Shown here in pieces: positions 1 to 10,600 of a stretch of DNA of 64,000 nt. The DNA is taken from assembly GCA_017506865.1 (NCBI GenBank), contig JAFCMP010000057.1, positions 1,240,001 to 1,304,000 on the forward strand, read 5' to 3'. Source of the DNA: Tribonema minus (lineage: Eukaryota > Sar > Xanthophyceae > Tribonematales > Tribonemataceae). Within the stretch, counting starts at the first letter, position 1. Each line of letters opens with the position of its first letter. The translations under genes were made by a program, and so were the position numbers. A model generated the notes under the pieces. The model searched no databases. It was given only the letters and a program-made list of their open reading frames with translations, and was not told where the DNA came from.

Positions 1-416
1 CGCTATATATGTACCAATGGCAGCATGGACTGTGCCCCCTCCCCCCTCCCTCTGCTCCACTCTACATGCCGCCGACAGGGCGCAGCACAGGGGCTTCCTC
101 ATCTCCCGCGCCTACATGGCTTCCTTATTTCCCGAGCCTACATGCCGGCACGCACCACACAACAATAATCTCTCTCTCTTCCGCGCACGGGCGCTGCCGT
201 GTCGGGGATCACAGCCGCACGCAACTCATCAGTCATTGGCCCACACCCCCCCCCCGCAGCTGTCGACCGCCGCCAGTCTGTAGCCGCCGCCGCCGCCGCC
301 GCATGCGCGCCCCGCTCCCGCTCCTGCGCGCGCGCCGCCGCGGCACCGCACGCGCGCTCCGCAACGCCCGCCACCCCCTTCCTGCACACCGAGAACACAC
401 CGCGCAGCAGCAGCGC
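1..416. other. Flank downstream of the calponin-like gene; no gene recognised
   Basis: This GC-rich stretch has short CGCCGC runs around 283-302. The stop of the minus-strand calponin-like gene lies at 417-419, so this is its 3' flank. Open frames cross it on both strands, as expected for very GC-rich DNA, but none has a recognisable domain or a paired splice site. Confidence 0.5.
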
Positions 417-3400
417 CTACTTGTCCCAGAACGCCAGCGCCGCGCCCTTGTCCCACGACGTGGCGACGGCAGCGGGCGCCGGCGGCGCGGCATCCGCAGC
501 GCTGCTCAGCGGTTCCTCCTCCTCGGCAGCAGCGGCGGCGGCGGCCTTGACCGGCGCGCCGTTCTCCTCAGCGGCGTCGAGCGGCGCCGCCGCGTCGGCG
601 CCGGCGTCGCCGGCAGCAGCAGCAGCGGCGGCGCCGTCATCAGCAGTGCTCAGCGCCGCGACCGCGCTGCTCAGCTCCTCGGCGGCGGCGGCGGCGGCAG
701 TGGCGGAGGCAGCGGGCGTGCTCAGCATGGCGGCAGGCTCCGCCTCTGCGGCGGGCGCTGCCTCGGCGGCGGGAGGGGGGACGGCGGCAGCGGCGGCGGC
801 GGCGGGCGGCGGCGGCAGCACCGCGCTGCCGCCGTGGTCGGCGTTGAGCGTGATGCCCGTGAAGCCGGAGCGGTTCTCAGAGCGCTCCATGATGCCGCCG
901 GAGCCCATGCCTGGGGGTGCAGTTGGGGCGGGGGTGTAGGGGGCGGGGGGGGGCAAGGTGAGCTCCGTTCGGTACGAGTGAGAACGGGGTGCAGCAGGGA
1001 TGGTGGTGAATGTCGATGGCTTCGGTCGCGAGCGCGCAGAGCGCGCGCGTGCGCACAGAGGGCTCGTGCGCGTGTTTGCCTGCCATGCGCATCGGCATCC
1101 TCACAGTCGCGCACCGTCCGCTGCGGCCGCGCGGTGCACGTCGCATTTGCCATGTGCCGCTCGAGCCACTTTGAAGCAAGTGTAACTGCAGCATGAACTT
1201 GGAAGCAGCGCTAAACAGCGCGGGCGCGCGCGTCAGTGCTCAACGCTTGGCTTGCACGTGTCGCAGCACACTACTGGCGCTTGGTGGCACGCTCCGGCTT
1301 TCACCGAATGTGCTTGCTCGTGCAAGCTCACACATGCCTGTGTATGGACAAATCAACGCGCGCTTCACCCGACAACTCTGACGCACGAATGACTTGCACA
1401 CGCCGAAGCGTGCCACATACGGCACACATTCGCGTCAGCGCACGACGCACACACGCGTCCGCGCCCCCTCGCGACCCCCTTCCCCCCCCCCCGCCCCCCG
1501 GCATACCCCCACCCCTCTACCAACATGCCCCCCAGACTCACGAATGCCCACAGGCAGCGCACTGCACGCCACGGCACCATACGCACGCACAAACCCCCGT
1601 AAGCAACAAGACACTGCGTCAGCACTCGGGACCACACATGTGAACGCCCACTGCGATGCCGCGGACGGCATCAGCGCGCACTCTTCGACTTGTACAGAGC
1701 ACACTTGCAATGCTCCACTACAGGGTCCACATGTGCCTCTACGCGTTGGCTACATCAGAGCAGACACTTGGTTGTCAGACTCCACCTCGCTGATTCGCAG
1801 CGCGCGCTGCCGCTCATGTGTGTGTATCTGTACCTATACTTCAAAAGTTGAAGTATAGCGTACTTCAAAATTGAAGTATAATGCACATACCCGTGAGCGG
1901 CACGGAGTTTGCGTCCGCGCCCGGACTTGCATATGTCAGCGCCCGTGGTGATGCCGCTCGCGGGCACCTCCTTGCGCTCCATGATGCCGTAATGATGCTC
2001 ACGCTCACATATGCCTCTACAATAACAGTATGTATACTAATTCGCAGACTTATTACTTGCGGACTCTGCCTTGCTGACACGCGGCCTTGCGCGCTGCCGC
2101 ACGTCGTACATACATACCTGTAAGCGGCACGGCATTCGCGTCAGCGCTCTCACGTATGCCTCTGCAACTGCAGCATACCGTTGCAGGCGTACCCCTTGCG
2201 GACTCTGCGCTGCCACACTTGCGTACACACATACCTGTGAGCGGCACGGCGTTTGCGTCAGCGCTCGGACCGCACATGTCCGCGCCCATGGTGATGCCGC
2301 TCGCGGGCACTTCCTTGCGCTCCATGATGCCGTACGAGCCGAGGTTCGCCTGCGCGACCATGTTAGCGTCCACAGAGGGCCCTGCGTAGTCCGCGCCCGA
2401 TGTGATGCCCGTCTTGACGATTGTGGAGCGCTGCCGCAGCGAGGGGGAGGGGGGGGGGGGAAGGGGGGTAGGTGGGTAAGGCAGCGTCCGCAACGCAATG
2501 ATAGTGGTGATGCACAAGTCTGTCAGGGACCAATCATTTTCTGCATCAGTGAGGAAGATGCCACCTGAATGATTGTGGCGCACTGCTCCGATCTGAGTGA
2601 TTGTGGGGCACTGCTCCCCACTTCTTGCCACCAAGTCAAATTTTTCAACCCTGCTCTGGCTGCACGCGCGGATCTGCGTCATGGACATTTAAGCGAAGCC
2701 TCTCGCGTCCACATCGCCTGTGCGCCGACGCAGCGCGGCGCCGCTGCGCGGTCTCCAACAACGACTTCGCAGCCATCACTTGCGCATCGGCAGCGCCCAC
2801 AGCGCTACCTAGGGGTGCCTGCGAGTGTGAGCGTCGCACTTGCACTCTTCGCCCCGGATCGCAGTGCCTGCGGCACCGACCCGAACTCACCCCCACCTTT
2901 ACTACGACCCCCTCCCTCACCCTAGACCCCACCCTATCCCGAACCCTAATCCCCCCCACCCACCCCAGTCTCTCTGACACGCGCTCTGACTGTGCCAGCG
3001 CTCACCTCCATGATATCAAAACCTACTCTCACCCTGATCCTGATCTTCACACACCTACCCTCACCCTGCCCCCCCCCCCCCCCCCCCCCAACCCCCCCAA
3101 TGAGTTGCTCGTCGCTAACCAGGTGTACTTGCACATCCCCCCCCCGCCCCCCCCCGCTCTCTGCTCACCTCCATGATGCCCGCGGAGCCCATGGAGCTGT
3201 GCGGCACGGCGTTGGCGTCGGCGGACGGGCCGGCGCTGTCGGCGCCCATGGTGATGCCGGTGCGCACCACCTCGCTCCTGTCCATGATGCCGTAGCTGCC
3301 CATGCTCGTCATGCACATGGACGATGTGTCGCCGATGCCCGCGTACTCCGCGCCCGCCGTGATGCCCGTCTGCGCGCGGCACAGCAGTTACAGTTACAGT

Positions 3401-6400
3401 TATGCGCTGTAAAAAAGTGTGACTTCAATGGTTGCGCCAAATTACAGTCACTACACACACGGCTGCAGTGATTGAGAGCGCCGCCGTGATGCCCGTCCGC
3501 GCGCACGCGGCATAAGCAGTTGGAGTTGAAGTTGAAGTTATGCCTGAGTGTTGTCGTCACAGGTACTGATTGGCAGGCTGTCGTGGGTGATTGAAGGTAC
3601 GCAAACTTTGATACTTGCGCCTGATTACAGGCCCGTGTCGCCAATGCCCACGTACTCCGCGCCCGCCGTGATGCCCGTCTCAGCAGTTACAGTTACAGTT
3701 ATGCGCTGTGAAAAGTATATTATGTATATCACTTCAATGGTCGCGCCTAATTACAGTCACTACACATACGGCTGCAGTGATTTAGAGCGCCGCCGTGAAG
3801 CCCATCTGCGCGCACGGCGCACAGCAGTTACAGTTACAGCTACGTCCGATGCATGGTGCATGGACAGATTGAGAGGCAGCCGTGACCGTCTGCGTGCGCG
3901 CCGCGCAGCGGTTGCGATTACCGTTGCGGCGCGCTTTTGATAGGCGCGCTTGATGCAGTCACTACAGATACGCCTGTAGTGACTGAGAGCCCCGCCGTGA
4001 TGCCCGTCTGCGCGCGCGCAGCACGGCACTTACAATTACGCCTTGCGTGATCTGCAACCACCGCCTGATGTGAGTGACACTTTGATACTGCTACTGCAGT
4101 CACTGACTGAGAGGCTGCCGTGATGCCCGTCTTGCAGTTGCGGCTAAAGTCCCCGACCACAACAATCTATGCGCTTGAGTGGGAGCAGTATGCGGCACAC
4201 GCACGCTCCTGCCTGTGCGGTGCCCAGTTTTCGTAGTGGCGGCAGCAAACGCACGTCCCGCGCAGCCGCCCGCCGCTGACCCTCTGCGACACCAAGGAAC
4301 AATCTACAAAGGGCCACCTCAGCTAACATAATGTCTGTGATCACCTGATCACCTGGTGAAGCAGCCACTGTGCGAGGTAGCCAGTGTGCTCTGATGCATC
4401 GTGGACACGAATGAAAATATTGTAGAGCTCTAGGTGATGAGTCCTGTCTTGGTTCATTGGCGCTGCCGCTGGGTTAGGGTTACGGTTAGAGTTGGGGTTA
4501 GGGTTAGGCCGCCTCTCACCTTGACGATGGGCAGGCGCTCCATCACCGCGGCGCTGCCCTGCATGGCCTTGGTAATGGTCGTGTCGAGGCTGTGCAAAGT
4601 AGCCACTGCGCTTTGATGCATCATGGAAACGCATGAAAAGATTGCACAGCCCCAGGTGACGAATTCTGGCCTCAGTTCACCGGCACCGCCGCCGCTTGCG
4701 CCGCCGCTCTCACCTTGACTATCGGCAGGCGCTCCATCACCGCGGCGCTGCCCTGCATGGCCTTCGTCATGGTCGTGTCGAGGCGCGCCTGGCGCATCTG
4801 CTCCGCCGTGAACTCGCGCTTGTTGGCGGTGTGCGGCTTAGCGCCGAGGTGCGGGCCCGCAAACTCGGGCGTCGACGACTGCACCGCGCTGCCCAGCGCA
4901 AAGAGGCAGCGGATGACGAGGCCGACGTCCTTCTCCTCAAAGAGGTCGACCGTCTCGAAGAGGGAGTACTCGGCGACGCCGAGCGTGCGGCACGCCTTGA
5001 GGACTGCGTTGGGGGGGGGTACCAGGGGGGGGAGTACACAGTACAATTTCAAGAGTACAGGATCCGCAGCGCGCCCGGAGTACTGCATGCGTGTAGGGTA
5101 CACGGGCAGTTGCAGAGTACAGCATCAGACTATGCGCCAGGGGTCCTGTGCTGCGCGCTGCAGCACGGCGCAGGTGAACTGGATGCACAGAGCACAGCGG
5201 CGAGCACAGCACCAGTGGCAGACTGTACTCTGCAGGGGCGGTGTGCACCGGCAGAGCCGCACTGCTGCGCGCATGCCAAATGTACCGCGTGCAGCGGCAG
5301 AGTGAAGCGCCAGCAGCGATGCGTTCTGTGCAGAGTGCTGCATCGGCGGAGCAGCGCGGTGCAGGTGAACGAGGAGTACAGAGTACAGCGTCATAATACA
5401 GTGAACTGTGCACGGCGGTATGCACCGGCGGATACACAAAACGTCAGTGGCGCGGGTACACAAAGAGTACAGACGTACACGTCTGAGAGTACGGCGCCAG
5501 CGGTAATGACGAATGCCACAGTGCAATGCGCCGGCAGGGCAGCGGCGGCGCGTGACCACGTGCCGCGGCGCTGCGCCGCGTTCTCCGTGCTGATTGACAG
5601 CGCGCTGCAGTGCGAGGCCACGACGCCCCACGCAGCAGCACAGCGATGAGGCCTATGTAGACAACAAGCGAGACGCCACGTGTCGTTGTGTTTGGTGAAT
5701 AATAAACACGCGAGAAGGGCCGCCGGCCAACATGGCGTCTGAATGAGCGTACTGCGTGTCATGGCGCTCATCGCCGAGGCCGCCTCAGATGACAACTCCA
5801 GAATGCGGCACGGCAGAAGCGCCGCATCAGCGGGCGCTGTCCCCTGACGGCACAGCGTTCGCAACTTCAACAGCAAAATCACCACTGCACATGTCTCCCC
5901 AGCGCTCGGCATCGCAACGGTGCACCGCCTGTACTGCCGTATTGACAGACGTTAGGACTGTATGCAGTGCTTCGAAAAGAAGTCTGGACGCGCGATGCGC
6001 AGCGGTTCGGCACAGACAATCGAATCGCGATGCGTGCGCGCAGAGCGGCGGCCTGCCTGCACGGCCGTTGCGCCGCAGCAATTAATCTCATTAGAGAATC
6101 TCCGCTCATGTCGCGAAATCGCAGATGCCAAAGCCACACACTCTGCCTCGCATACACAAACACAGCTGGCGGTCCCGCAAAATGCGGCAGCGCTCAACAG
6201 CGCGTAGACAGCGCTCAGCGCAGCCAGCGCAACTGCGCAGCGCTGTACATCGAGGCAGGTGTCTCAAGCAAAGTGCTCAAGCCGTTGGCCCCACGCGTGC
6301 GTGCGCCGCGCGCTCCTTCTACAGCCTGTGGCAGTGCACGATACTCGGGTCGCCTGTCCGATGTTGAGGATGCGGGCAACTGCTCCGCTCAACGGCGGTG

Positions 6401-6945
6401 GAAGTGCCAAGGTTGTCTGCTGTAATTGGCGCTAGATTGTCTTAATCCGCGGGCTTCCACACTCACAAAATTATCACGCTGAGTGGTAGAATAATGCTAT
6501 CGATGCATGCAACTGCTACACTGCATGTATGCTTGACGTCGTGGCACTCACAGTTCGAGATGTTCTCCATCTGCTTGAAGGGCATCTTGGAGGAGTTAAT
6601 CCTCTTGATGGTGCCGGGCTTGATGGCATTGATCAGCTGGCACAGCAGAGTCCCGTCCTTCAGCGACGACGCAAAGCTGCCCTCAAACTTCACTCCCGTC
6701 ACTGCCTCCATCCACTCCTGCGCCGTCCTCTCCCCCTCGAAATCGTACTTGGCAGCTGCCTTGAGGGCCAGCTCCGCATCCAGGCCATACCCGCCTCCCC
6801 GCCCCACCATCATTTTGTCTGTCATGACACGCTGCGCCGCTGCTGCGCCTCTGGGCTGCTGTGGCATCATGGGCACGATCATGCTTGTGTCGTCAAGTCG
6901 CTGGCAACAGCAGATCGAGAACTTGGCAGGGGCTGGATAGGCCAC
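417..6945 (-). CDS. Calponin/transgelin-like protein: CH domain plus five calponin-like repeats
   Basis: An actin-binding calponin-family protein read as five exons: 6552-6945, 4714-5003, 3169-3369, 2235-2430 and 417-910. Introns are GT-AG with phases 1,0,0,1, and the sum is 1575 nt (524 aa plus stop). Exons 1 and 2 together make a CH domain (about residues 70-190), with motifs AQEWMEAVTG, SLKDGTLLCQLINAIKPG and, after splicing, ISNFLKACRTLGV. Residues 229 to about 400 hold five units of roughly 32 aa with the core (T/S)GIT.GAD..GPSADAN and a linker GS.GIMER, which resembles the calponin repeat. The C-terminus is an Ala/Pro/Glu-rich low-complexity tail ending AFWDK. The start could be Met at 6945 or an in-frame Met slightly downstream. 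Introns 1 to 4 carry echoes or repeats. The expected role, binding and stabilising actin filaments, is inferred from the family. Confidence 0.9.
1882..2234 (-). repeat. Decayed copies of the calponin exon 4 donor edge
   Basis: Downstream of the true donor (exon end 2235) lie two further copies of the exon end, reading GADANAVPLT followed by gtatgt, around 2121-2170 and 1889-1995. The distal copy carries about 100 bases of exon sequence, including the MERKEVPASGIT coding stretch, but is frameshifted relative to exon 4. Each copy keeps a usable-looking GT. Confidence 0.8.
3370..4135 (-). repeat. Tandem array of the calponin exon 3 acceptor edge (about seven copies)
   Basis: The plus-strand marker GATGCCCGTC, complement of the exon 3 start ACGGGCATC, occurs in the real exon at 3361. 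Related or decayed copies lie at about 3488, 3670, 3797, 3894, 3999 and 4122. Units are about 90-180 bp. They contain the acceptor, 12-50 bases of exon start and upstream intron rich in AGTTACAGTTACAGTTA. The 3670 copy retains the most exon sequence (TGITAGAEYVGIGD) before a stop. Confidence 0.85.
4340..4664 (-). repeat. Duplicated exon 2 end with a linked small element
   Basis: The segment 4518-4590 repeats the 3' end of calponin exon 2 (TTKAMQGSAAVMERLPIVK followed by gtgagag) seen at 4714-4790. Each copy is accompanied by a copy of a short dispersed element, at about 4340-4437 and 4594-4664. The unit of element plus linker plus exon end was therefore duplicated together. Splicing the extra copy in from its nearest acceptor would shift the reading frame. 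Confidence 0.75.
5035..5510. repeat. GTACA/AGCACAG-rich degenerate repeat in calponin intron 1
   Basis: This part of the 1548-bp first intron is full of AGTACAG, GAGTACA and CAGAGCACAG words at irregular spacing. It looks like an old, decayed short-unit repeat. I find no exon in it. Confidence 0.5.
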
Positions 6946-7656
6946 AAGGTTTACTGCGCAGTGACCAGTGCAACGTTGAGGTTGAGGTGTTCAACCTTGA
7001 TACGACACACTAGCAGCAGCAGATTACCATCAGAAGTGTAAACCAGGCTAAGGTTGCTAGTTTGCGCCGACCAGCTTATGTCATTCTGCGCTCACCTGAC
7101 GAACGTGCAGTCGGAAAACCCTGGAAAGGAGATGGGATAGCAAGCGTTGGTGGTGCTGCTGCTATCGCTCAACGTGGCTCCTGTAGGTATAGAGAGCTAA
7201 CTGTTCCAGGCTGGATCAGCGACTCTATATCATTTTCTGAAGAAAGCTCGCAACCCCCCCTAACGGCCGCCCCCGAGGGGTCTTCAGAGCTGCTCTGACA
7301 CTTCAGACGACAACACATGCCTTTCACCTCCAGCAGATTGAGTACACCGGATGCAAGAGGAGAGCCTTGTACACAAAAGAGCAAGAAAAATCCGAAGTTG
7401 CATATTTTGTAGACGATGGCCATGGCACTGGATCAGACCAAAATCAATGCTTGGAAATAGGGTAAACAGCAGCGAGAAGAGGCATCCAACGCGCCAACCA
7501 TAGTAGGTGCACGTCTCGATCAAAGTGGCCTGAAGTGCTGCAGAAAGTCAAGCGACATCAACACCAAGCCGCCCCACCTTCAACAAGAGTCACTGATGCA
7601 AGAGGACTCCGGTTGGACGCATAATGAGAAGAAGCATGTTGAATTATGCAGCGGCC
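6946..7656. other. Intergenic stretch between two minus-strand genes
   Basis: It lies between the calponin-like start (6945) and the stop of the JmjC gene (7657), so it should hold the calponin promoter and 5' leader and the JmjC 3' end. I recognise no coding segment or specific regulatory motif. Confidence 0.5.
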
Positions 7657-10600
7657 TCAGCATCGGATTCGCTTCGCAGCTCTCTCCAGTGCCGCGTCAG
7701 CCGCGTGCCCTTCCACCATCACATCGCAGCCCAGTGAGCTTGGCACTTTCTCTTCCACCGCACTTTGCATGGCGCCAAATCCCTTGAACTGCGCCCACGG
7801 TCGTGCACGCAGCTGGGCATCGCAGCCATGTACCGCGGCACCACCACTGGCATTTGCCGCTGGCTCTGTCAGCGCCGTCACAGGCGGCGGATCTGATGGA
7901 CTGAGCGGATGTTCAGCAGTTGCGACAGCTTCCAACGCGGCCAACAGCTCGGCAGCGCGTTCGTCTGTGAGCCCCTGCAGCGGCGGAGAGGCGAGCCGGG
8001 ACCAAGGCGTCGTGATCAGCGAAAACTTCAGTGCAACCCGTGCGCCCCCGTCACTGGCGCAATCCTGTCGGCTGTCGCATGGTACAACGACGCTCGTCAG
8101 TCAAGTGGGGCGGATGCACACGACATAGCCTAGCGACGAACATGCAGCAGCCGCGGCCAAGATTATCGGTGGAAGGCATTCAATTTGCTGACCACACCAT
8201 TGTGTCACCTAGAGGTCTAGGATCTTTTGATTCGTTTCCATGTACCTTTTGATGCAAGGACGTGAAAGCTGCTGGCCACAACGCAGCGAGCTGTACATAC
8301 ATGACGTGGATAGCTATGGCATGCACGCACACAAATGCGTTGCTGCTCTGGAGCGCATGCATGCATCCAGCCCATGCTTGCACACCTGCAGACACGCTCA
8401 CACACAAACCAAGACAACGCACATGCCCGCAACATCAGCGGAGATACATACCGTCCCTTGCCTGCAGCGCGCGCTTGTTCCAGATTCGATGCACCCACGT
8501 TGCCTACTGCTCCGGAACGCATGCATCATCAAGGCCAGGCTTGCAGACCCGCAGGCATACCTTTGCACGCACCGAACACAACACATGCCTGCAGGCAAAG
8601 TAAGTGGAGATATCGAGCGCCCCTTGCCTGCAGTGCGAGCGCCTCCAGCGCTCGCTCCAGATTCGACGAGTCCACGTAGTTGCACGAGACAGCGACAACT
8701 GGCCCCGGCCCCTCGTTCTCCACCTCGTGAGGGCACCCCGAAGGCACAAACAGGAGATCCCCTGGGGCGGCGCACAAACAACGTATGTAGCAGTTCAGCG
8801 AGTTCACCAGACGCGTTGCTCACTGCTCTGCTCGAAGGCCAATCAATGCTCATTCATGCGCAAGCGCGCTTTCCAGGCGTCACGGCGACACGCTGCAGCA
8901 GCAGCTACGCAGCTGGGGTTTCGTGCATACTGCACGTGGCAATCGGGCGGTGCCAATGTAGACGCCGCGGCCGACGCTCGGTCAGCGCCGTCGCGCTCAG
9001 CGATGAGCGCTGAGCCATTCGCCAGCTGACTTGACAGCCACAACCGCACACAGAGTGCCTGCATGCAGCGTGTGTGCTGGGTGGCACTGCAAGTTGAAGA
9101 AGTTGGCAGTTCAAGCTGAAGTATGTGACACTTCAAGTTGAAGTGTGTGCAGCTGAGCAGACGGTGCACACCTGCCTCCATGGCGCACTGCCACCCCGTC
9201 AGGGCCGCCGCCGCCGGGTGCTTGCGGTAGTCAGGCAACTTCAAGTCCACCTCAAAGCTGGGATCGTGCGTCCCTTCTCTCCAGACGGGGTAGAGCAGCG
9301 CCAACTGGTCCCTGCGTGCACATACGAAAGGAGTACTTTCAGCATACTTTGAGAAAAGACAGCGCCACGTGAAGCGGCGCCGCTGCTGCGTCTGCGGCGT
9401 TATGCCGACGCTCGCATAGCGCGTCCCGTGACGATTGATGGGGGGGCAAGATGGGTCTCTGACCATGCGCGCAAGGCACCGGAGCGGGCGTGCACGCCGC
9501 GCTGCAGCGGTGCTCGTTGGTACTGCAACTTGGCAGTAGTATTGTGTGTCAAGCACTGACACTGACTGTGCAAGATACTGAGCTTGAGCGCCAGCGCCTG
9601 GGCATGCCCGCAGCCGCGACGCCTCGTGCTGGATCAACTCTTGACTGAATTGTAAGAGTTCACCTTGGGGTTAGGGTCATGATCCGCACAGTCAGTGTCG
9701 TTGTCGTCCGCAAGCGGCCCAGAGCTTCCGCGCGCCATAAAACTTGTGCGGGCGGTCTGTTTCTACGTGCCGCCGCTATGGGGGTGACGACGCGCGGCCG
9801 GAGGCCCGTGCATCAGCGCTCAGCGGACACCAACAGCAGCGCGCCGTCATGCGACGCGTGCGCGCGCACACACGCGGCGACCACCGGGGAGCAGCATCTA
9901 CGCTACTGCTCGTGACGACACAAGGGCGGGCGGGTGCCCGTGTGCATCAGCGATCGGCGCGCAATCCGCCAGTCGGTGGGCGCGCACGCGCACGTGCTCA
10001 CGCGAAAAATTTGCTAACACCTCAAGAAAAAGGTACCTTTTACCGCATCAATCCGTAGCAACAAACGACAACTTGCAATTATACTCGCGGTATCGAATGA
10101 AGTTCTATATCGTCACCTGGGGAACAGCGTCCAGCGCTTGCGGCCCGCCAGCAGCGCCATCCAGAAGTGCGAGCCAAAGCCGTCCACGTGCAGGCCGCTG
10201 CGCGAGCCGGCGCCGCCGACAAACAGGCTCGGCCAGCTGTCGGCGTAGGGCAGGCCGCAGGGCGCGACGCTCCCCCCCACCGCCGCCCCGCCCCCAGGGG
10301 GCCTCGCAGACGCGACCCCCCTTACACCGGGGGGGTCTGTTGATGCGCCGTTGGTGTGTGTGAGGTGGCTCGTGGCCGCGGCGGGCGGCGGCGGCGGCGC
10401 TGCTGCTGCTGCTGCGGGCGTGCTGCCGCTGACGGGCGGTGCTGCGGAGGGCGGAGCGTCGTTGATGTCGTCGTAAGGGACGCGGGCTGTTGGCGGCGCG
10501 GGGAGTGGCGGGCGGGCGCGCGCGGCGGCGCACTGCAGCAGGTCCCCTGCAAAGTACCCTGGCACCTGCGCGGTGTGACGACGGGAGGGGGGGGGTGTAG

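Noticed and set aside
9-1196. A 395-codon plus-strand frame
   Set aside because: It is the antisense of the calponin low-complexity C-terminal exon and flanks. The minus strand has motif and splice evidence; this frame has neither.
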